From positions 15,392-79,391 of the forward strand of contig CAZNYN010000006.1 of assembly GCA_964577295.1 (NCBI GenBank): 64,000 bases of DNA. The letters run 5' to 3'. The position numbers and the translations under genes are program-made. The notes beneath the pieces are model-generated. The model was not told where the DNA came from and ran no database searches. It saw only the letters and a list, made by a program, of their open reading frames with translations. Shown here one piece after another: positions 1-8,540 of this stretch (positions within the stretch are counted from its first letter, which is position 1; every line of letters starts with the position of its first letter). The stretch comes from CAZNYN01 sp964577295 (GTDB lineage: Bacteria; Synergistota; Synergistia; Synergistales; Synergistaceae).

Positions 1-1
1 A

Positions 2-1999
2 TATCCGTTCCTTTATGCTATACACTCACTGACAGGCACAGAAAACACCTTCTCTGACGAATATGAACTCCGTTCCGCCGAAGGCGAAGTTGTTTACGTA
101 AAGGCAACACTTACGGCGATTTTTGAGCATATTGACAAATTGCTCAATGTAATGGGAATTATCGAAGACATAACAGAGCATAAAAAAATACAGATGAAGT
201 GCCAAGAGAGAGAACGGTACAAAAATACTCTTTCCAAGCTCTATGAACGCTATTACGAATTTGACATAACCAACGATGCCGTAATAGCCGGATATGACAC
301 AATGTCGGATGCTCAAAAAACTGTCAGCAAAGGTTATTTTGAGATGGAGGCGCAATTTATGGCGCACGACCTTCACCCCGATGACAGGATAACATATGCT
401 CCTTTTGCCACACCATACGGTATAAAACAGCTATGGGCAGACGGCATCACAGATTCAAATATTAAATACAGAGTTATTGAGAAAGACGGCAGCTATAGAT
501 GGAAGGATGCCCATATAACCATATTCAGAGAAGCGTCCGATTCGTCTTTAAGGACTATGTGGTTTACCAAGGATATTAATACTCTTATGATTAAAGAAGA
601 AGAGCTGGAAAACAGGGCCAAGAGAGACAGGCTTACCCAGCTTTACAACAAAGTTACTGCGGAAACATTAATCAGTGAACACCTGAAAAATCACTCTGGC
701 GACACTGAAAATACGAAAAGCGCTTTTATAATAATAGATTTGGATCACTTTAAAGATATAAATGATTCCATGGGGCACATGTTTGGTGATGCCGTAATAA
801 CAGAATCGGCAAAAAAAATATCGGATACTTTCAAGACGACAGATATCATAGGCCGAATAGGCGGAGATGAGTTTGTAGTATTTATGAAAGACATACAGGA
901 CAGAGAACTCACTGTAAAGAAGGCCTATCAGCTTGCAAAGTCAATCGAGACAATGAGTAAGGGGGGCACGGAGGATATCCATATTTCTGCCTGCATAGGA
1001 ATATCTTTTTCACACGGAGCGGATACAACTTTCAACGAGATGTACAATAAAGCCGACATCGCCCTCTATTATTCAAAAGACAAAGGCAAGGGCAAAGTGA
1101 CAGTGTATGACGACAGCATGGGACTTTCTGTGCTCAAGAAAGACAATGCGATCATTCCCATAGAAAACAAAACTGAGGGCAGCTTCACTGATGAGCCGGC
1201 AAGGTATGTATTCCGTATGCTCTACGGCGCAAAGAATCTCTCTGTAGCTCTGACAGGAGTTTTTGAGCTTGTAATCAGTCATTTCAAATTGTCGCGCGGA
1301 TATATTTTCGAGAATTCACTGGACAGGAAGAGATTTACCGAGATATTGGAAATATCTGTCTATGATGTTCCGACTATGATGGACAGGTTTAAGAACAAGG
1401 AATATGCTTACTGGCGCCCGAACTACGAGAAGAATTTTGACGACAACGGCCTGTTTATCATGGATATTAACAACGCCGACTATGAGCAAATTCGTATTTT
1501 CGAGCCTCAGTCGATACACTATATGCTCCAAACCGCCATATACGATGAGGGTATATTCCGTGGATTTATAGGCTTTGATATCTGTGATTCAGAAAGGCCT
1601 CTGAGTCCCGAGGATGTTGAAAATCTGTCACTCATAGCCAAAGTTATTGTGCTGTTTGTAAAAAGGGAGTTTCACCGTAACAGCAGAGACCTTAGGGTAT
1701 CTATATACAAAAACGCAATGGATTCCGTAACAGTCCCTATGTGCGCCGTTAAGTCGGATACATTTGAGCTGCTATACGCCAATAAAGAGGCCATTAAAAC
1801 AGCGGGCAGAGAACCGGAAGAGACGAAGTGCTTCTCTTATCTCTTCGGACGCTCTCTGCCTTGCCCTGAATGCCCCCTGCTCAACTCCGGAGATAATGAC
1901 AGAAAAGCATGCTCTATTCCTGCCGATTGGGACATAGAAAACGACGTGTGCATCGTAGCATGCCGCGGCTTTAAGAAATCTGCTGAAGAACTCTCCTGA
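2..1999 (+). CDS. PAS-GGDEF-GAF signalling protein (probable diguanylate cyclase), 5' end outside window
   Basis: The frame is open from base 2, so the gene begins upstream of the window; the TTG at 140 is only an internal codon. The visible part starts in the end of a PAS/PAC domain (GIIEDITEHKK), followed by a second PAS-like domain, then a GGDEF domain with an intact RIGGDEF active site, then a GAF-like region, then a short C-terminal PAS-like segment containing CPECP. GGDEF domains make cyclic di-GMP from two GTP. The product-inhibition site, normally RxxD upstream of the active site, reads KTTD, so feedback inhibition may be lost. The 3' end overlaps the convergent aminotransferase gene by 29 bp. 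The sensed signal is unknown. Confidence 0.85.
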   Translation, partial: YPFLYAIHSLTGTENTFSDEYELRSAEGEVVYVKATLTAIFEHIDKLLNVMGIIEDITEHKKIQMKCQERERYKNTLSKLYERYYEFDITNDAVIAGYDTMSDAQKTVSKGYFEMEAQFMAHDLHPDDRITYAPFATPYGIKQLWADGITDSNIKYRVIEKDGSYRWKDAHITIFREASDSSLRTMWFTKDINTLMIKEEELENRAKRDRLTQLYNKVTAETLISEHLKNHSGDTENTKSAFIIIDLDHFKDINDSMGHMFGDAVITESAKKISDTFKTTDIIGRIGGDEFVVFMKDIQDRELTVKKAYQLAKSIETMSKGGTEDIHISACIGISFSHGADTTFNEMYNKADIALYYSKDKGKGKVTVYDDSMGLSVLKKDNAIIPIENKTEGSFTDEPARYVFRMLYGAKNLSVALTGVFELVISHFKLSRGYIFENSLDRKRFTEILEISVYDVPTMMDRFKNKEYAYWRPNYEKNFDDNGLFIMDINNADYEQIRIFEPQSIHYMLQTAIYDEGIFRGFIGFDICDSERPLSPEDVENLSLIAKVIVLFVKREFHRNSRDLRVSIYKNAMDSVTVPMCAVKSDTFELLYANKEAIKTAGREPEETKCFSYLFGRSLPCPECPLLNSGDNDRKACSIPADWDIENDVCIVACRGFKKSAEELS

Positions 2000-3131
2000 T
2001 TCTCCTTGCCGCCTCTTCCATCTGCTTCTCCGAGACAGTGCAGGCTATTCTGACATAGCAGCCGCAGTGAGGGCCGAATGAGTCTCCGGGGATGAGCACA
2101 ACCTTCCCTTCATTCAGCATTTTTACGCCAAACTCTTCCCCGCTCATGCCTGTGCCAGATACATCCAAGAATAGGTAAAAACTGCCGCAGGGACGGGAGC
2201 ACTTTATGCCGGGAATATCTGAGAAAAGCTCATAGCCTCTAGTCACTCTCTTCCTGAATATTGCCGATATTCTTTCCGCTTCGCAGTCACAGTTATTCAG
2301 GGCATACTCCGCAGCTCTCTGTACCATTGTGTTGACGCTCAACGTCTGCACGACACCGACATTCTGCATTGTTTTAAGCAAAGCGGCATCCGCCATTGCA
2401 TAGCCTATTCTCCACCCTGTCATGGCATAGCTCTTTGAGAGCCCGCCTATTGTCACAGTTCTCTCCTTCATATCGGGAAGGGATGCGAAGGGAGTGTGAG
2501 GGACGGTGTAGGAAAAACCTTCGTAGAGTTCATCGGATATTACAAGAAGGTCGTGTCTCTTTACTGCCGATGCTATCTCCAGCAGCACATTCTTCGGAAA
2601 GACCGCTCCCGTAGGATTGCAGGGGGAGTTTATGATTACCGCCTTTGTCTTAGGGGTAATCAGTGATTCCAGCCGCTTGGGATTCGGTACAAACCCCTCT
2701 TCAAAAGTGCTCATACAGTAAATCGGCACACCGCCTGCCTGAAGTACCTGCTGTTCATAGAATGTAAAGAACGGCTCCGGTATTATGACCTCATCGCCGC
2801 GCTCGAGCGTAACCTGAAAGACAAGAGATGAAGCCTGACTGCCTCCGACTGTGACAAATATTTCGTCAGCTCCGTACATCAGACCGTATTTGCGTTTCCA
2901 ATAATCAGATACTGCTTTGCGCAAGCCGGCAAGCCCCATACCGGGAGCGTAGTGAGTTTCGCCCCTCTCTGCACTCTGTGCCAGAGCTTCGCATATCACC
3001 TCCGGAGTGGAAATATCAGGTTCTCCTAGAGTGAGGTCAATCGCTCCTTCGACAGACGAGGCAAGAGCCGCCATTCTCATCATCGATGAAGGAGTTATAT
3101 TTTTGTACCGCTCCGAGATAAAGCGCTTCAA
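1971..3131 (-). CDS. PLP-dependent class I/II aminotransferase
   Basis: A 386-aa fold-type I aminotransferase, the usual family length. It has the NSPCNPTG loop, the SDELYEGF segment and the PLP-lysine motif GGLSKSYAMTGWRIGY, with the lysine between the two serines. Members move amino groups between amino acids and 2-oxo acids; the substrate cannot be told from sequence, but an aspartate/aromatic/alanine-type enzyme is likely. The start is TTG, 4 bp after the stop of the upstream cupin gene, with GGAGC inside the end of that gene, so the two are probably translated as one unit. The 3' end runs 29 bp into the convergent GGDEF gene. Confidence 0.88.
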   Translation of the reverse strand: MKRFISERYKNITPSSMMRMAALASSVEGAIDLTLGEPDISTPEVICEALAQSAERGETHYAPGMGLAGLRKAVSDYWKRKYGLMYGADEIFVTVGGSQASSLVFQVTLERGDEVIIPEPFFTFYEQQVLQAGGVPIYCMSTFEEGFVPNPKRLESLITPKTKAVIINSPCNPTGAVFPKNVLLEIASAVKRHDLLVISDELYEGFSYTVPHTPFASLPDMKERTVTIGGLSKSYAMTGWRIGYAMADAALLKTMQNVGVVQTLSVNTMVQRAAEYALNNCDCEAERISAIFRKRVTRGYELFSDIPGIKCSRPCGSFYLFLDVSGTGMSGEEFGVKMLNEGKVVLIPGDSFGPHCGCYVRIACTVSEKQMEEAARRIRRVLQQIS

Positions 3132-3135
3132 GATT

Positions 3136-3558
3136 CTACTGCTCCGCTCCGTTTTTCCGTGCAGCGCGCGCCTCTCTCATCACGGTTTTTTTAGCGTGGG
3201 GATCACCGCAGGACGGCACGATGCAGAAAAATTCGAGAGGTTCGTCTCCCGTGTTGCTGTAAACATGCTTCATGCCTCCGGGCACTCTTGTCCAATATCC
3301 TTTTTTCATCTCATAAGGCTCGCCTTCGACAACAACAACGCCGTCTCCCGAAAGGGTGAACATTAGGTGATCCCACTCGTGCGAGTGTTCGGGTATTGTC
3401 TCATGGGCGGGAAGTATGAAGTGGCGCATTACATAGTCATCCCAGAAACGGCCCGGGCCGTATACCGTTCTCTTTTGAATGTTAGGGGCCAGAGCGGAAG
3501 CGTTCTGCAGAGGAAGCTCGTATATGCTTCCAAAGTTTTTTTCTTCACAGTTTGACAT
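3136..3558 (-). CDS. small cupin-domain protein
   Basis: A 140-aa single-domain cupin. The first cupin motif is visible as HETIPEHSHEWDHLMFTLSG, which supplies metal-binding histidines and a glutamate, and the second as PGGMKHVYSNTGDEPLEFF. The start is set at the ATG behind AAAGGAGGATATAAAA; an 18-residue longer frame has no ribosome site. Small cupins of this kind bind metals or small ligands and are often sugar or amino-acid isomerase-like or regulatory proteins; no specific reaction can be assigned. It lies 4 bp ahead of the aminotransferase, so the two probably work on the same amino-acid pathway. Confidence 0.82.
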   Translation of the reverse strand: MSNCEEKNFGSIYELPLQNASALAPNIQKRTVYGPGRFWDDYVMRHFILPAHETIPEHSHEWDHLMFTLSGDGVVVVEGEPYEMKKGYWTRVPGGMKHVYSNTGDEPLEFFCIVPSCGDPHAKKTVMREARAARKNGAEQ

Positions 3559-3610
3559 TTTTATATCCTCCTTTATAAGCTCTTCTGTTTTCGTAAGACG
3601 GTTCCCTGCC

Positions 3611-3640
3611 AAAAAACCTCTCTGCCGTAAGGAAGAGAGG
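3611..3640 (-). terminator. rho-independent terminator after the aldehyde oxidoreductase gene
   Basis: On the minus strand a CCTCTCT/AGAGAGG stem (3634-3640 with 3617-3623) is followed by six Ts. It lies 63 bp past the stop of the oxidoreductase gene and ahead of the cupin gene. A second GGGGCGA/TCGCCCC stem lies nearer the stop codon but has a poor T tract. Confidence 0.7.
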
Positions 3641-3702
3641 GAAAATAATTTTTATTTTATTTTTTGGGGCGAATGATGAGATATCGCTCGCCCCGTCAAT
3701 AC

Positions 3703-6528
3703 TTACTTCGTTTCTTTCAGCCCCGCAAGAATCTTTTCGGGTTTGGCCGGTATGGATGTTATGCGCACGCCGCAAGCGTCATGTATCGCATTGCAGACTG
3801 CAACGTGAGGTGCGGAAAGCGGCATTTCACCCGTTCCCGAAGCACCGAACGGCCCGAGGGGACGCGGTGTCTCGACATGGATAAGCTTTATGTCATCGGG
3901 AATATCCTTAATGTAGGGGAAGCCCATTGTCACAAAGTTGTTGTACTTGCTTTCGTCAAGGAAGTCCTCTGTAAGAGCGAGGCCTATTCCCTGAGCGACT
4001 CCGCCTATCTGCTGTCCGTCAACTACAAGGTAGTTGTTTATGACGCCCACATCTCCCACGAGCACGAACTTCTCGCAGTGAGCCTTGCCTGTTTCAAGGT
4101 TTACGGAGACCATGGCAAGGTTGACTGCGAACATGTGGAAGCCGAAAGGCTTTCCAAGTCCTGTGTCTTTGTCATTGCCCGAGCAGACTTCCGTGCTGCC
4201 GTCGGCATTCTGAACCATCGCTTGCGTATAGCCTTCGTAGAATGTCGGAATTCCTTCCGCTGTCATTTCATCGTATGTACGGTATGTGCCGTCTTCTTTG
4301 CGCATGGCATCAAGAAGTTTTTTGCAGCTGTCCACTATGGCGTTTCCAACCATTACCTGTGAACGGCTTGCCGCGGCCGCTCCGCTGTTGGGGGCTTTAG
4401 CCGTGTCGCTCAGCACAAGCTTAATCTGAGAGGGATGAAGCCCAAGCGGTTTTAACGCTTCGTGCGCTGTGCCGACACAGCCTATGTCCGCGCCCTGTCC
4501 GTGGTCTTCCCATGTGTTGTAGATTGTGACGCCCTCTTTTGTAAGCTCGACATTGCTTGCTGCTTCGTCCGCTCCGTCGTCGTTTGAGTTGTAAATGCTG
4601 ACTGATACTCCGACTCCGAACTTAAACTTGTCATTGCTCTTCTCCGCCGCTTCTTTCTTCATTTCTTCGTAGTAGGGGCGGGCTTTCTTCATCATCTCGG
4701 GCAGGGGAAATACTTCGGGGGCGTAGCCTGAGGGGAATATTCCCTTGGGATCTGTTGTGAATGGCTTCCACTCAAGGAGGTTCATCTCACGGAAGTCAAA
4801 CGGGTCAATGCCGCACTTATTCGCAAGCATGTCCATAGCTGTCTCGCATCCCCAATATGTCTGAGGCGCTCCGTATGCGCGGAAAGCGGCGCTCCAGCGG
4901 TGGTTGCTCCAGCATGTGTAGCCTACTGCTCTCATATTCTCGTAAGCATAGGGTGAGAAGAAGAACTGACCGCCCTTGTTGGTCAGGTCGTTTGCGGATT
5001 CGCTGTAAGGTCCGTGGTCGACCCAGTATGTTTGGTCGAGGCCTACGAGCTTGCCATTCTTGTCAGCGGCCGCCTTTATGTGCATAAGGAAGGGCGAACG
5101 CTTTGGTGTACGGACATTGTGCTCCTTCATATTTACTCTCATATAGACCGGACGCTGACATGCTATCAGTGCCAAGGCGAGGTATGGTTCGTTTGTGGGA
5201 GCAACCTTATATCCGAAAGAGGCGCCCATGTTGTTCTGAATAACTCTTATCTTTGAGGGGGCAACTCCGACTCCGCGCGCTATCATCATCTGATGGCGGT
5301 AGACGCAGCAGGACTTTGACGCTATTGTTAGAAGTCCGTTCTCGTCATAGTATGAATATCCGCAGTCTGCTTCAAGCACCATGTGTGGCTGACGTGAGCT
5401 TAAAAGCTCCACATCAATCGAGTATGGTGCGTTTTCAATATCCTCTTTGGGGTCTTTGCCTTTAATGAAGGAACGCTTGTTCCATGCGTTCGGCATTCCG
5501 TCGTAGCCTTCAAATTCGTCATAGACTTTGATTGCGTCGGGAGCCTTCGCCTGGTATATGTCGAGCAGTTCGGGCAGAGCCTCGTAATCAACTTTGATTT
5601 TCTGCGATGCTGCGCGCGCGTGCTCTTCTGTATCGGCGCAGACAATGGCTATTACCTCGCCCCACTGGCGTATTTTGTCTCCCTCTTCTACCATTATGCG
5701 GCGGTCCCATCCGTCCGTAAGGGCGGAAGCACATCCCACCTGACCTCTGATTCGGTTTGTTCCCTTGTTCGCTTTAGCATCTTTGTATGTTACTACCTTG
5801 AATACACCTTCGCACTTCTCCGCCTCGCTTGTGTCAATCTTGTTGACCTTTGCGTGGCGTACTCCGTCAAGTGAGTACGGATATGCGAATAGGAATTCTT
5901 CGGGAAGCTTCACTCTGTCGTCATCGCCGAAGTCCCATGTTCCGGTTGCCTTATATACTGCATTGGGACGGGGATATTTTGAATTCCACACCGAGTCGCC
6001 CGGCTTGTACATCTTTGCCAAGTCCTCAATCTGCTCCTCGCCGCGCAAAATTGCGGCTGCTTTCATTACAGCGTCGACAATCTGCACATATCCCGTGCAG
6101 CGGCATGCCATCCAGTTCTTTGCAAACCAGTAGCGCGCCTCTTCTCTTGTCGGATTCGGATTTGAGTCAAGCAACGCTTTTGTGCAGACAACAAACCCCG
6201 GGGTGCAGAAACCGCACTGAATGGCTCCCGTAACGATAAAGGCCCACTGAATGGCGTGGATATTGTCGGGAGTTCCTATTCCTTCAACCGTAACTATTTC
6301 CGAAAATTCGGGAACATTCTTCCAGCGTGTGATACAGCCGCGGACAACCTTGCCGTTGAGGATAACATTGCACACTCCGCACTGCCCGCAGTCGCAGCCG
6401 CGTTTTGTGCCTGTCAGCTTAAGCTGGTCTCTTATTACGGTAAGGAGCGTTGTTTCGGGCTTGCCTATTACCCTGCGCGGCACCCCGTTGATTGTGATAT
6501 TTTTTACATGGTACATTGATTCTGCCAT
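3703..6528 (-). CDS. molybdenum aldehyde oxidoreductase, Mop-like (xanthine oxidase family)
   Basis: A 941-aa protein that matches the Desulfovibrio gigas Mop layout: an N-terminal plant-type [2Fe-2S] domain (CDCGQCGVC), a second [2Fe-2S] domain (CGFCTPGF then CRCTGY), then the large molybdopterin domains, with no FAD domain. The C-terminal GASGTGEMPLSAPH carries the catalytic glutamate of the family. Such enzymes oxidise aldehydes to carboxylic acids and pass electrons to ferredoxin or flavodoxin. The start is the ATG behind AAAGGGGATG; the frame extends 11 codons further without a better ribosome site. It is a single-gene unit with its own promoter and a long structured leader. Assignment to the family is firm, the exact substrate is not. 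Confidence 0.93.
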   Translation of the reverse strand: MAESMYHVKNITINGVPRRVIGKPETTLLTVIRDQLKLTGTKRGCDCGQCGVCNVILNGKVVRGCITRWKNVPEFSEIVTVEGIGTPDNIHAIQWAFIVTGAIQCGFCTPGFVVCTKALLDSNPNPTREEARYWFAKNWMACRCTGYVQIVDAVMKAAAILRGEEQIEDLAKMYKPGDSVWNSKYPRPNAVYKATGTWDFGDDDRVKLPEEFLFAYPYSLDGVRHAKVNKIDTSEAEKCEGVFKVVTYKDAKANKGTNRIRGQVGCASALTDGWDRRIMVEEGDKIRQWGEVIAIVCADTEEHARAASQKIKVDYEALPELLDIYQAKAPDAIKVYDEFEGYDGMPNAWNKRSFIKGKDPKEDIENAPYSIDVELLSSRQPHMVLEADCGYSYYDENGLLTIASKSCCVYRHQMMIARGVGVAPSKIRVIQNNMGASFGYKVAPTNEPYLALALIACQRPVYMRVNMKEHNVRTPKRSPFLMHIKAAADKNGKLVGLDQTYWVDHGPYSESANDLTNKGGQFFFSPYAYENMRAVGYTCWSNHRWSAAFRAYGAPQTYWGCETAMDMLANKCGIDPFDFREMNLLEWKPFTTDPKGIFPSGYAPEVFPLPEMMKKARPYYEEMKKEAAEKSNDKFKFGVGVSVSIYNSNDDGADEAASNVELTKEGVTIYNTWEDHGQGADIGCVGTAHEALKPLGLHPSQIKLVLSDTAKAPNSGAAAASRSQVMVGNAIVDSCKKLLDAMRKEDGTYRTYDEMTAEGIPTFYEGYTQAMVQNADGSTEVCSGNDKDTGLGKPFGFHMFAVNLAMVSVNLETGKAHCEKFVLVGDVGVINNYLVVDGQQIGGVAQGIGLALTEDFLDESKYNNFVTMGFPYIKDIPDDIKLIHVETPRPLGPFGASGTGEMPLSAPHVAVCNAIHDACGVRITSIPAKPEKILAGLKETK

Positions 6529-6642
6529 TACAAAACATCCCCTTTCTCTTCTCGTCATCATGATGACAGCAATACCGCTCCCCTGTCTTGGATTCCGGAT
6601 TCAGCGAAAAGGAAAGATACAGAGCTACACTCGCACAACTGC

Positions 6643-6776
6643 GGCATAATCCTGTCCCCTTTCCAAGCTGAGCACTGTGAGTGCTCCGGGAGGTTTTCGC
6701 GTTTCCGCGAAAGCCCTTGCAGCTTCGAATGTGGCTCGAAACTGACAGGTCCTGTGCCTTAGAATCATCCTTAGGC
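6643..6776 (-). ncRNA. structured 5' leader, candidate cis-regulatory RNA (riboswitch-like) of the aldehyde oxidoreductase
   Basis: Read on the minus strand, this segment folds by eye into a multibranched RNA. A long-range stem pairs GGCA (6755-6758) with TGCC (6643-6646) and CCTGTC (6744-6749) with GACAGG (6651-6656). Inside lie a 7-bp hairpin closed by a GAAA tetraloop (6695-6712), a 7-bp hairpin GAGCACT/AGTGCTC (6670-6686), and a CAGCTT/AAGCTG pairing (6665-6670 with 6720-6725). Upstream, 6756-6776 forms a hairpin around CCTAAG that would compete for the GGCA strand, giving two exclusive folds. Its place ahead of a molybdopterin enzyme suggests a Moco-type riboswitch, but I could not match the consensus from memory. 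Confidence 0.5.
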
Positions 6777-6790
6777 TGCAGACTCGGGGT

Positions 6791-6809
6791 TTTGCAACTA
6801 AGTTGCAAA
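6791..6809. promoter_or_regulatory. perfect 9-bp inverted repeat, operator-like
   Basis: TTTGCAACT-A-AGTTGCAAA, a perfect inverted repeat with a 1-base centre, sits about 15-35 bases downstream of the predicted transcription start of the aldehyde oxidoreductase. It could be a repressor operator or the first hairpin of the leader RNA. No T tract follows on the minus strand, so it is not a terminator. Confidence 0.5.
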
Positions 6810-6831
6810 TTGTAGTAAATTTTCTATACAA

Positions 6832-6860
6832 ATCATACATTTTACAGAGTGGCACATCAA
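6832..6860 (-). promoter_or_regulatory. sigma-70 type promoter of the aldehyde oxidoreductase
   Basis: On the minus strand TTGATG (6855-6860) and TATGAT (6832-6837) are separated by exactly 17 bases. This gives a leader of about 300 nt before the start codon, which contains the palindrome and the structured RNA. The rest of the gap, 6861-6934, is AT-rich with nothing recognised. Confidence 0.55.
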
Positions 6861-6934
6861 GTTATTGCTCATATATAGAAGATAAAGTTCCCTTTTGTCA
6901 CAGATATACACAGTAAAGTTTTTATTTTATCTTC

Positions 6935-6976
6935 AAAAAAAATAACCTCTTGTGAGTCCGTTTATCTCACAAGAGG
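6935..6976 (-). terminator. rho-independent terminator after ilvA
   Basis: An 11-bp perfect stem CCTCTTGTGAG/CTCACAAGAGG (6946-6956 with 6966-6976) with a 9-base loop is followed on the minus strand by a T-rich run. It ends the ilvA transcript 35 bp past the stop codon and insulates the aldehyde oxidoreductase promoter. Confidence 0.9.
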
Positions 6977-7010
6977 CTGCGTACAAATTTTATAAAGTAT
7001 ATATGTTAAT

Positions 7011-8258
7011 TTAATATATTCTGTTCACTGTAAAGTTGTTATCCTCAAGTTCTTCGATAACACGCTTAATGTGCTCATGTCCGTTTGTCTCGACAGTGAC
7101 TTCAAGCACCACTTTGTTTGAATACCTGTCTATGGCCTTGAACTGGTTGTGCTGAAGCTCTATGACATTTGCCATACTGCCTGCCAAAATCTGAGCTACC
7201 TTCACAAGCTGCCCCGGTTTGTCAGGCAGTTCCACACTGAAACACATAATCCTTCCTCTGCTTATAAGCCCCTGATTTATTATTGACGATATAGTGACAA
7301 CATCGATGTTGCCTCCGCTCATAAGACAGACAATTTTTTTACCCTTGGCCGCGCGTTTCTTAACGCCGGCAAGAGGCACAACTCCCGCTGTTTCGGCTAT
7401 AAGCTTGTGTTTTTCGAGAACGACAAGCACCGCGTCCATAATATCCTTCTCTGTGACAGTGATAATCTCATCCACATACTTTCGGGTAAGGGCATAAGTC
7501 AGGTCTCCCGGCTGGCGCACGGCAACTCCTTCGGCGCTCGTCTTTATAGAGGAGAGCCTTGTTATGCACTTTTCGTCAAGAGATATCTTCATTGCCATAG
7601 CTCCTATCGGTGAAACTCCTATGACTTTAATATCGGGGCGTACAGACTTCACAGCCATAGCTATGCCGCTTATAAGCCCTCCTCCGCCGATAGGAACAAG
7701 TATCTCGTCCACATCTTCAAGCTCGCTGAGTATCTCAAGTCCGATTGTTCCCTGTCCGCAAATGACATCATAATCGTCAAAGGGATGGACAAAAGTATAA
7801 TTGTTCTCGGCAGCAAGTTCCTGCGCCTTCAAATAAGCGTCATCATAGACATCTCCGTGAATAACGACATCCGCACCGTAAGCCTTAGTCGCATTAACCT
7901 TCAGAAGGGGGGTAACATTGGGCATCACGATAGTAGCCTTTATGCCGCGTCTCTGAGCGGAGAAAGCGACACCTTGTGCATGATTTCCCGCAGAAGAACA
8001 GATAACTCCCTTTGCGGCCTCCTCGTCGCTCAGATTGAAAATCTTATTGTACGCACCCCTGATTTTAAAAGAGCCTGTAACCTGCAAATTTTCCGGCTTT
8101 ATGTAGATATCACAGCCATACTCATTGCTGTAAAAATCACTGCGTATAAGCGAAGTCTGTTTAATGACACCGCTTAAATTATCCAGAGCACTTCGGACGT
8201 TCTTATAATTTTCTTCATCTGTGAGAGAAATATACTTCCTGACAGTTTCCTCATTCAT
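7011..8258 (-). CDS. ilvA: threonine ammonia-lyase (threonine dehydratase) with ACT domain
   Basis: A 415-aa PLP enzyme that turns L-threonine into 2-oxobutanoate and ammonia. The PLP lysine is in GSFKIRGAYNKI near residue 60, the cofactor phosphate loop is SSAGNHAQG, and the tetraglycine stretch is PIGGGGLISG. A C-terminal ACT-type domain (CFSVELPDKPGQL onward) is present, as in the medium-length IlvA/TdcB class. The start ATG has GGGAGGG upstream. It is a monocistronic gene with a strong terminator. In an amino-acid fermenter a catabolic role, feeding 2-oxobutanoate to ferredoxin oxidoreductases, is as likely as isoleucine synthesis. Confidence 0.93.
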   Translation of the reverse strand: MNEETVRKYISLTDEENYKNVRSALDNLSGVIKQTSLIRSDFYSNEYGCDIYIKPENLQVTGSFKIRGAYNKIFNLSDEEAAKGVICSSAGNHAQGVAFSAQRRGIKATIVMPNVTPLLKVNATKAYGADVVIHGDVYDDAYLKAQELAAENNYTFVHPFDDYDVICGQGTIGLEILSELEDVDEILVPIGGGGLISGIAMAVKSVRPDIKVIGVSPIGAMAMKISLDEKCITRLSSIKTSAEGVAVRQPGDLTYALTRKYVDEIITVTEKDIMDAVLVVLEKHKLIAETAGVVPLAGVKKRAAKGKKIVCLMSGGNIDVVTISSIINQGLISRGRIMCFSVELPDKPGQLVKVAQILAGSMANVIELQHNQFKAIDRYSNKVVLEVTVETNGHEHIKRVIEELEDNNFTVNRIY

Positions 8259-8281
8259 AAAAACAGCCCTCCCTTAATATA

Positions 8282-8311
8282 AATATAGTATCAGACAAGG
8301 TTAGACACCAA
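8282..8311 (-). promoter_or_regulatory. possible promoter of ilvA
   Basis: On the minus strand TTGGTG (8306-8311) and TATATT (8282-8287) lie 18 bases apart, about 25 bases before the ilvA start codon. The -35 match is weak. Confidence 0.3.
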
Positions 8312-8409
8312 TTCTTATCCGCCGTAAAGCAGAACGAATGATATAGTATAGCGCGTTAAAGACATATAAGTAAGATGCCTTTTTCTTCTACTTTCCTGGA
8401 ATATCTCCA

Positions 8410-8427
8410 AATATGCATTATGCACAA
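8410..8427. promoter_or_regulatory. TGCA-N3-TGCA palindrome upstream of the HyuA-type gene
   Basis: TGCA-TTA-TGCA (8414-8424) inside a longer imperfect palindrome. A near copy, TGCA-TAT-TGCA, lies at 10449-10459 ahead of the next gene of the same cluster. The pair looks like operator sites of one dedicated regulator. The rest of the 282-bp gap 8259-8540 holds nothing else I recognise. Confidence 0.45.
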
Positions 8428-8540
8428 AGCAGGGCAAAGCGATCGGAAGTGTTTTGTGCTCTACTTACAGTGACACTCATTGAATAAATCGGTAATATGT
8501 ACATGCTTTATATCCGTTTCTCAGATAAGGAGAAAAAATC

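Noticed and set aside
3664..4362. 232-aa plus-strand ORF over the aldehyde oxidoreductase
   Set aside because: Shadow of the opposite strand; no homology-like pattern.
6554..6567. 14-bp palindrome GTCATCATGATGAC near the oxidoreductase start
   Set aside because: Too close to the start codon and without loop or T tract; likely chance in the leader.
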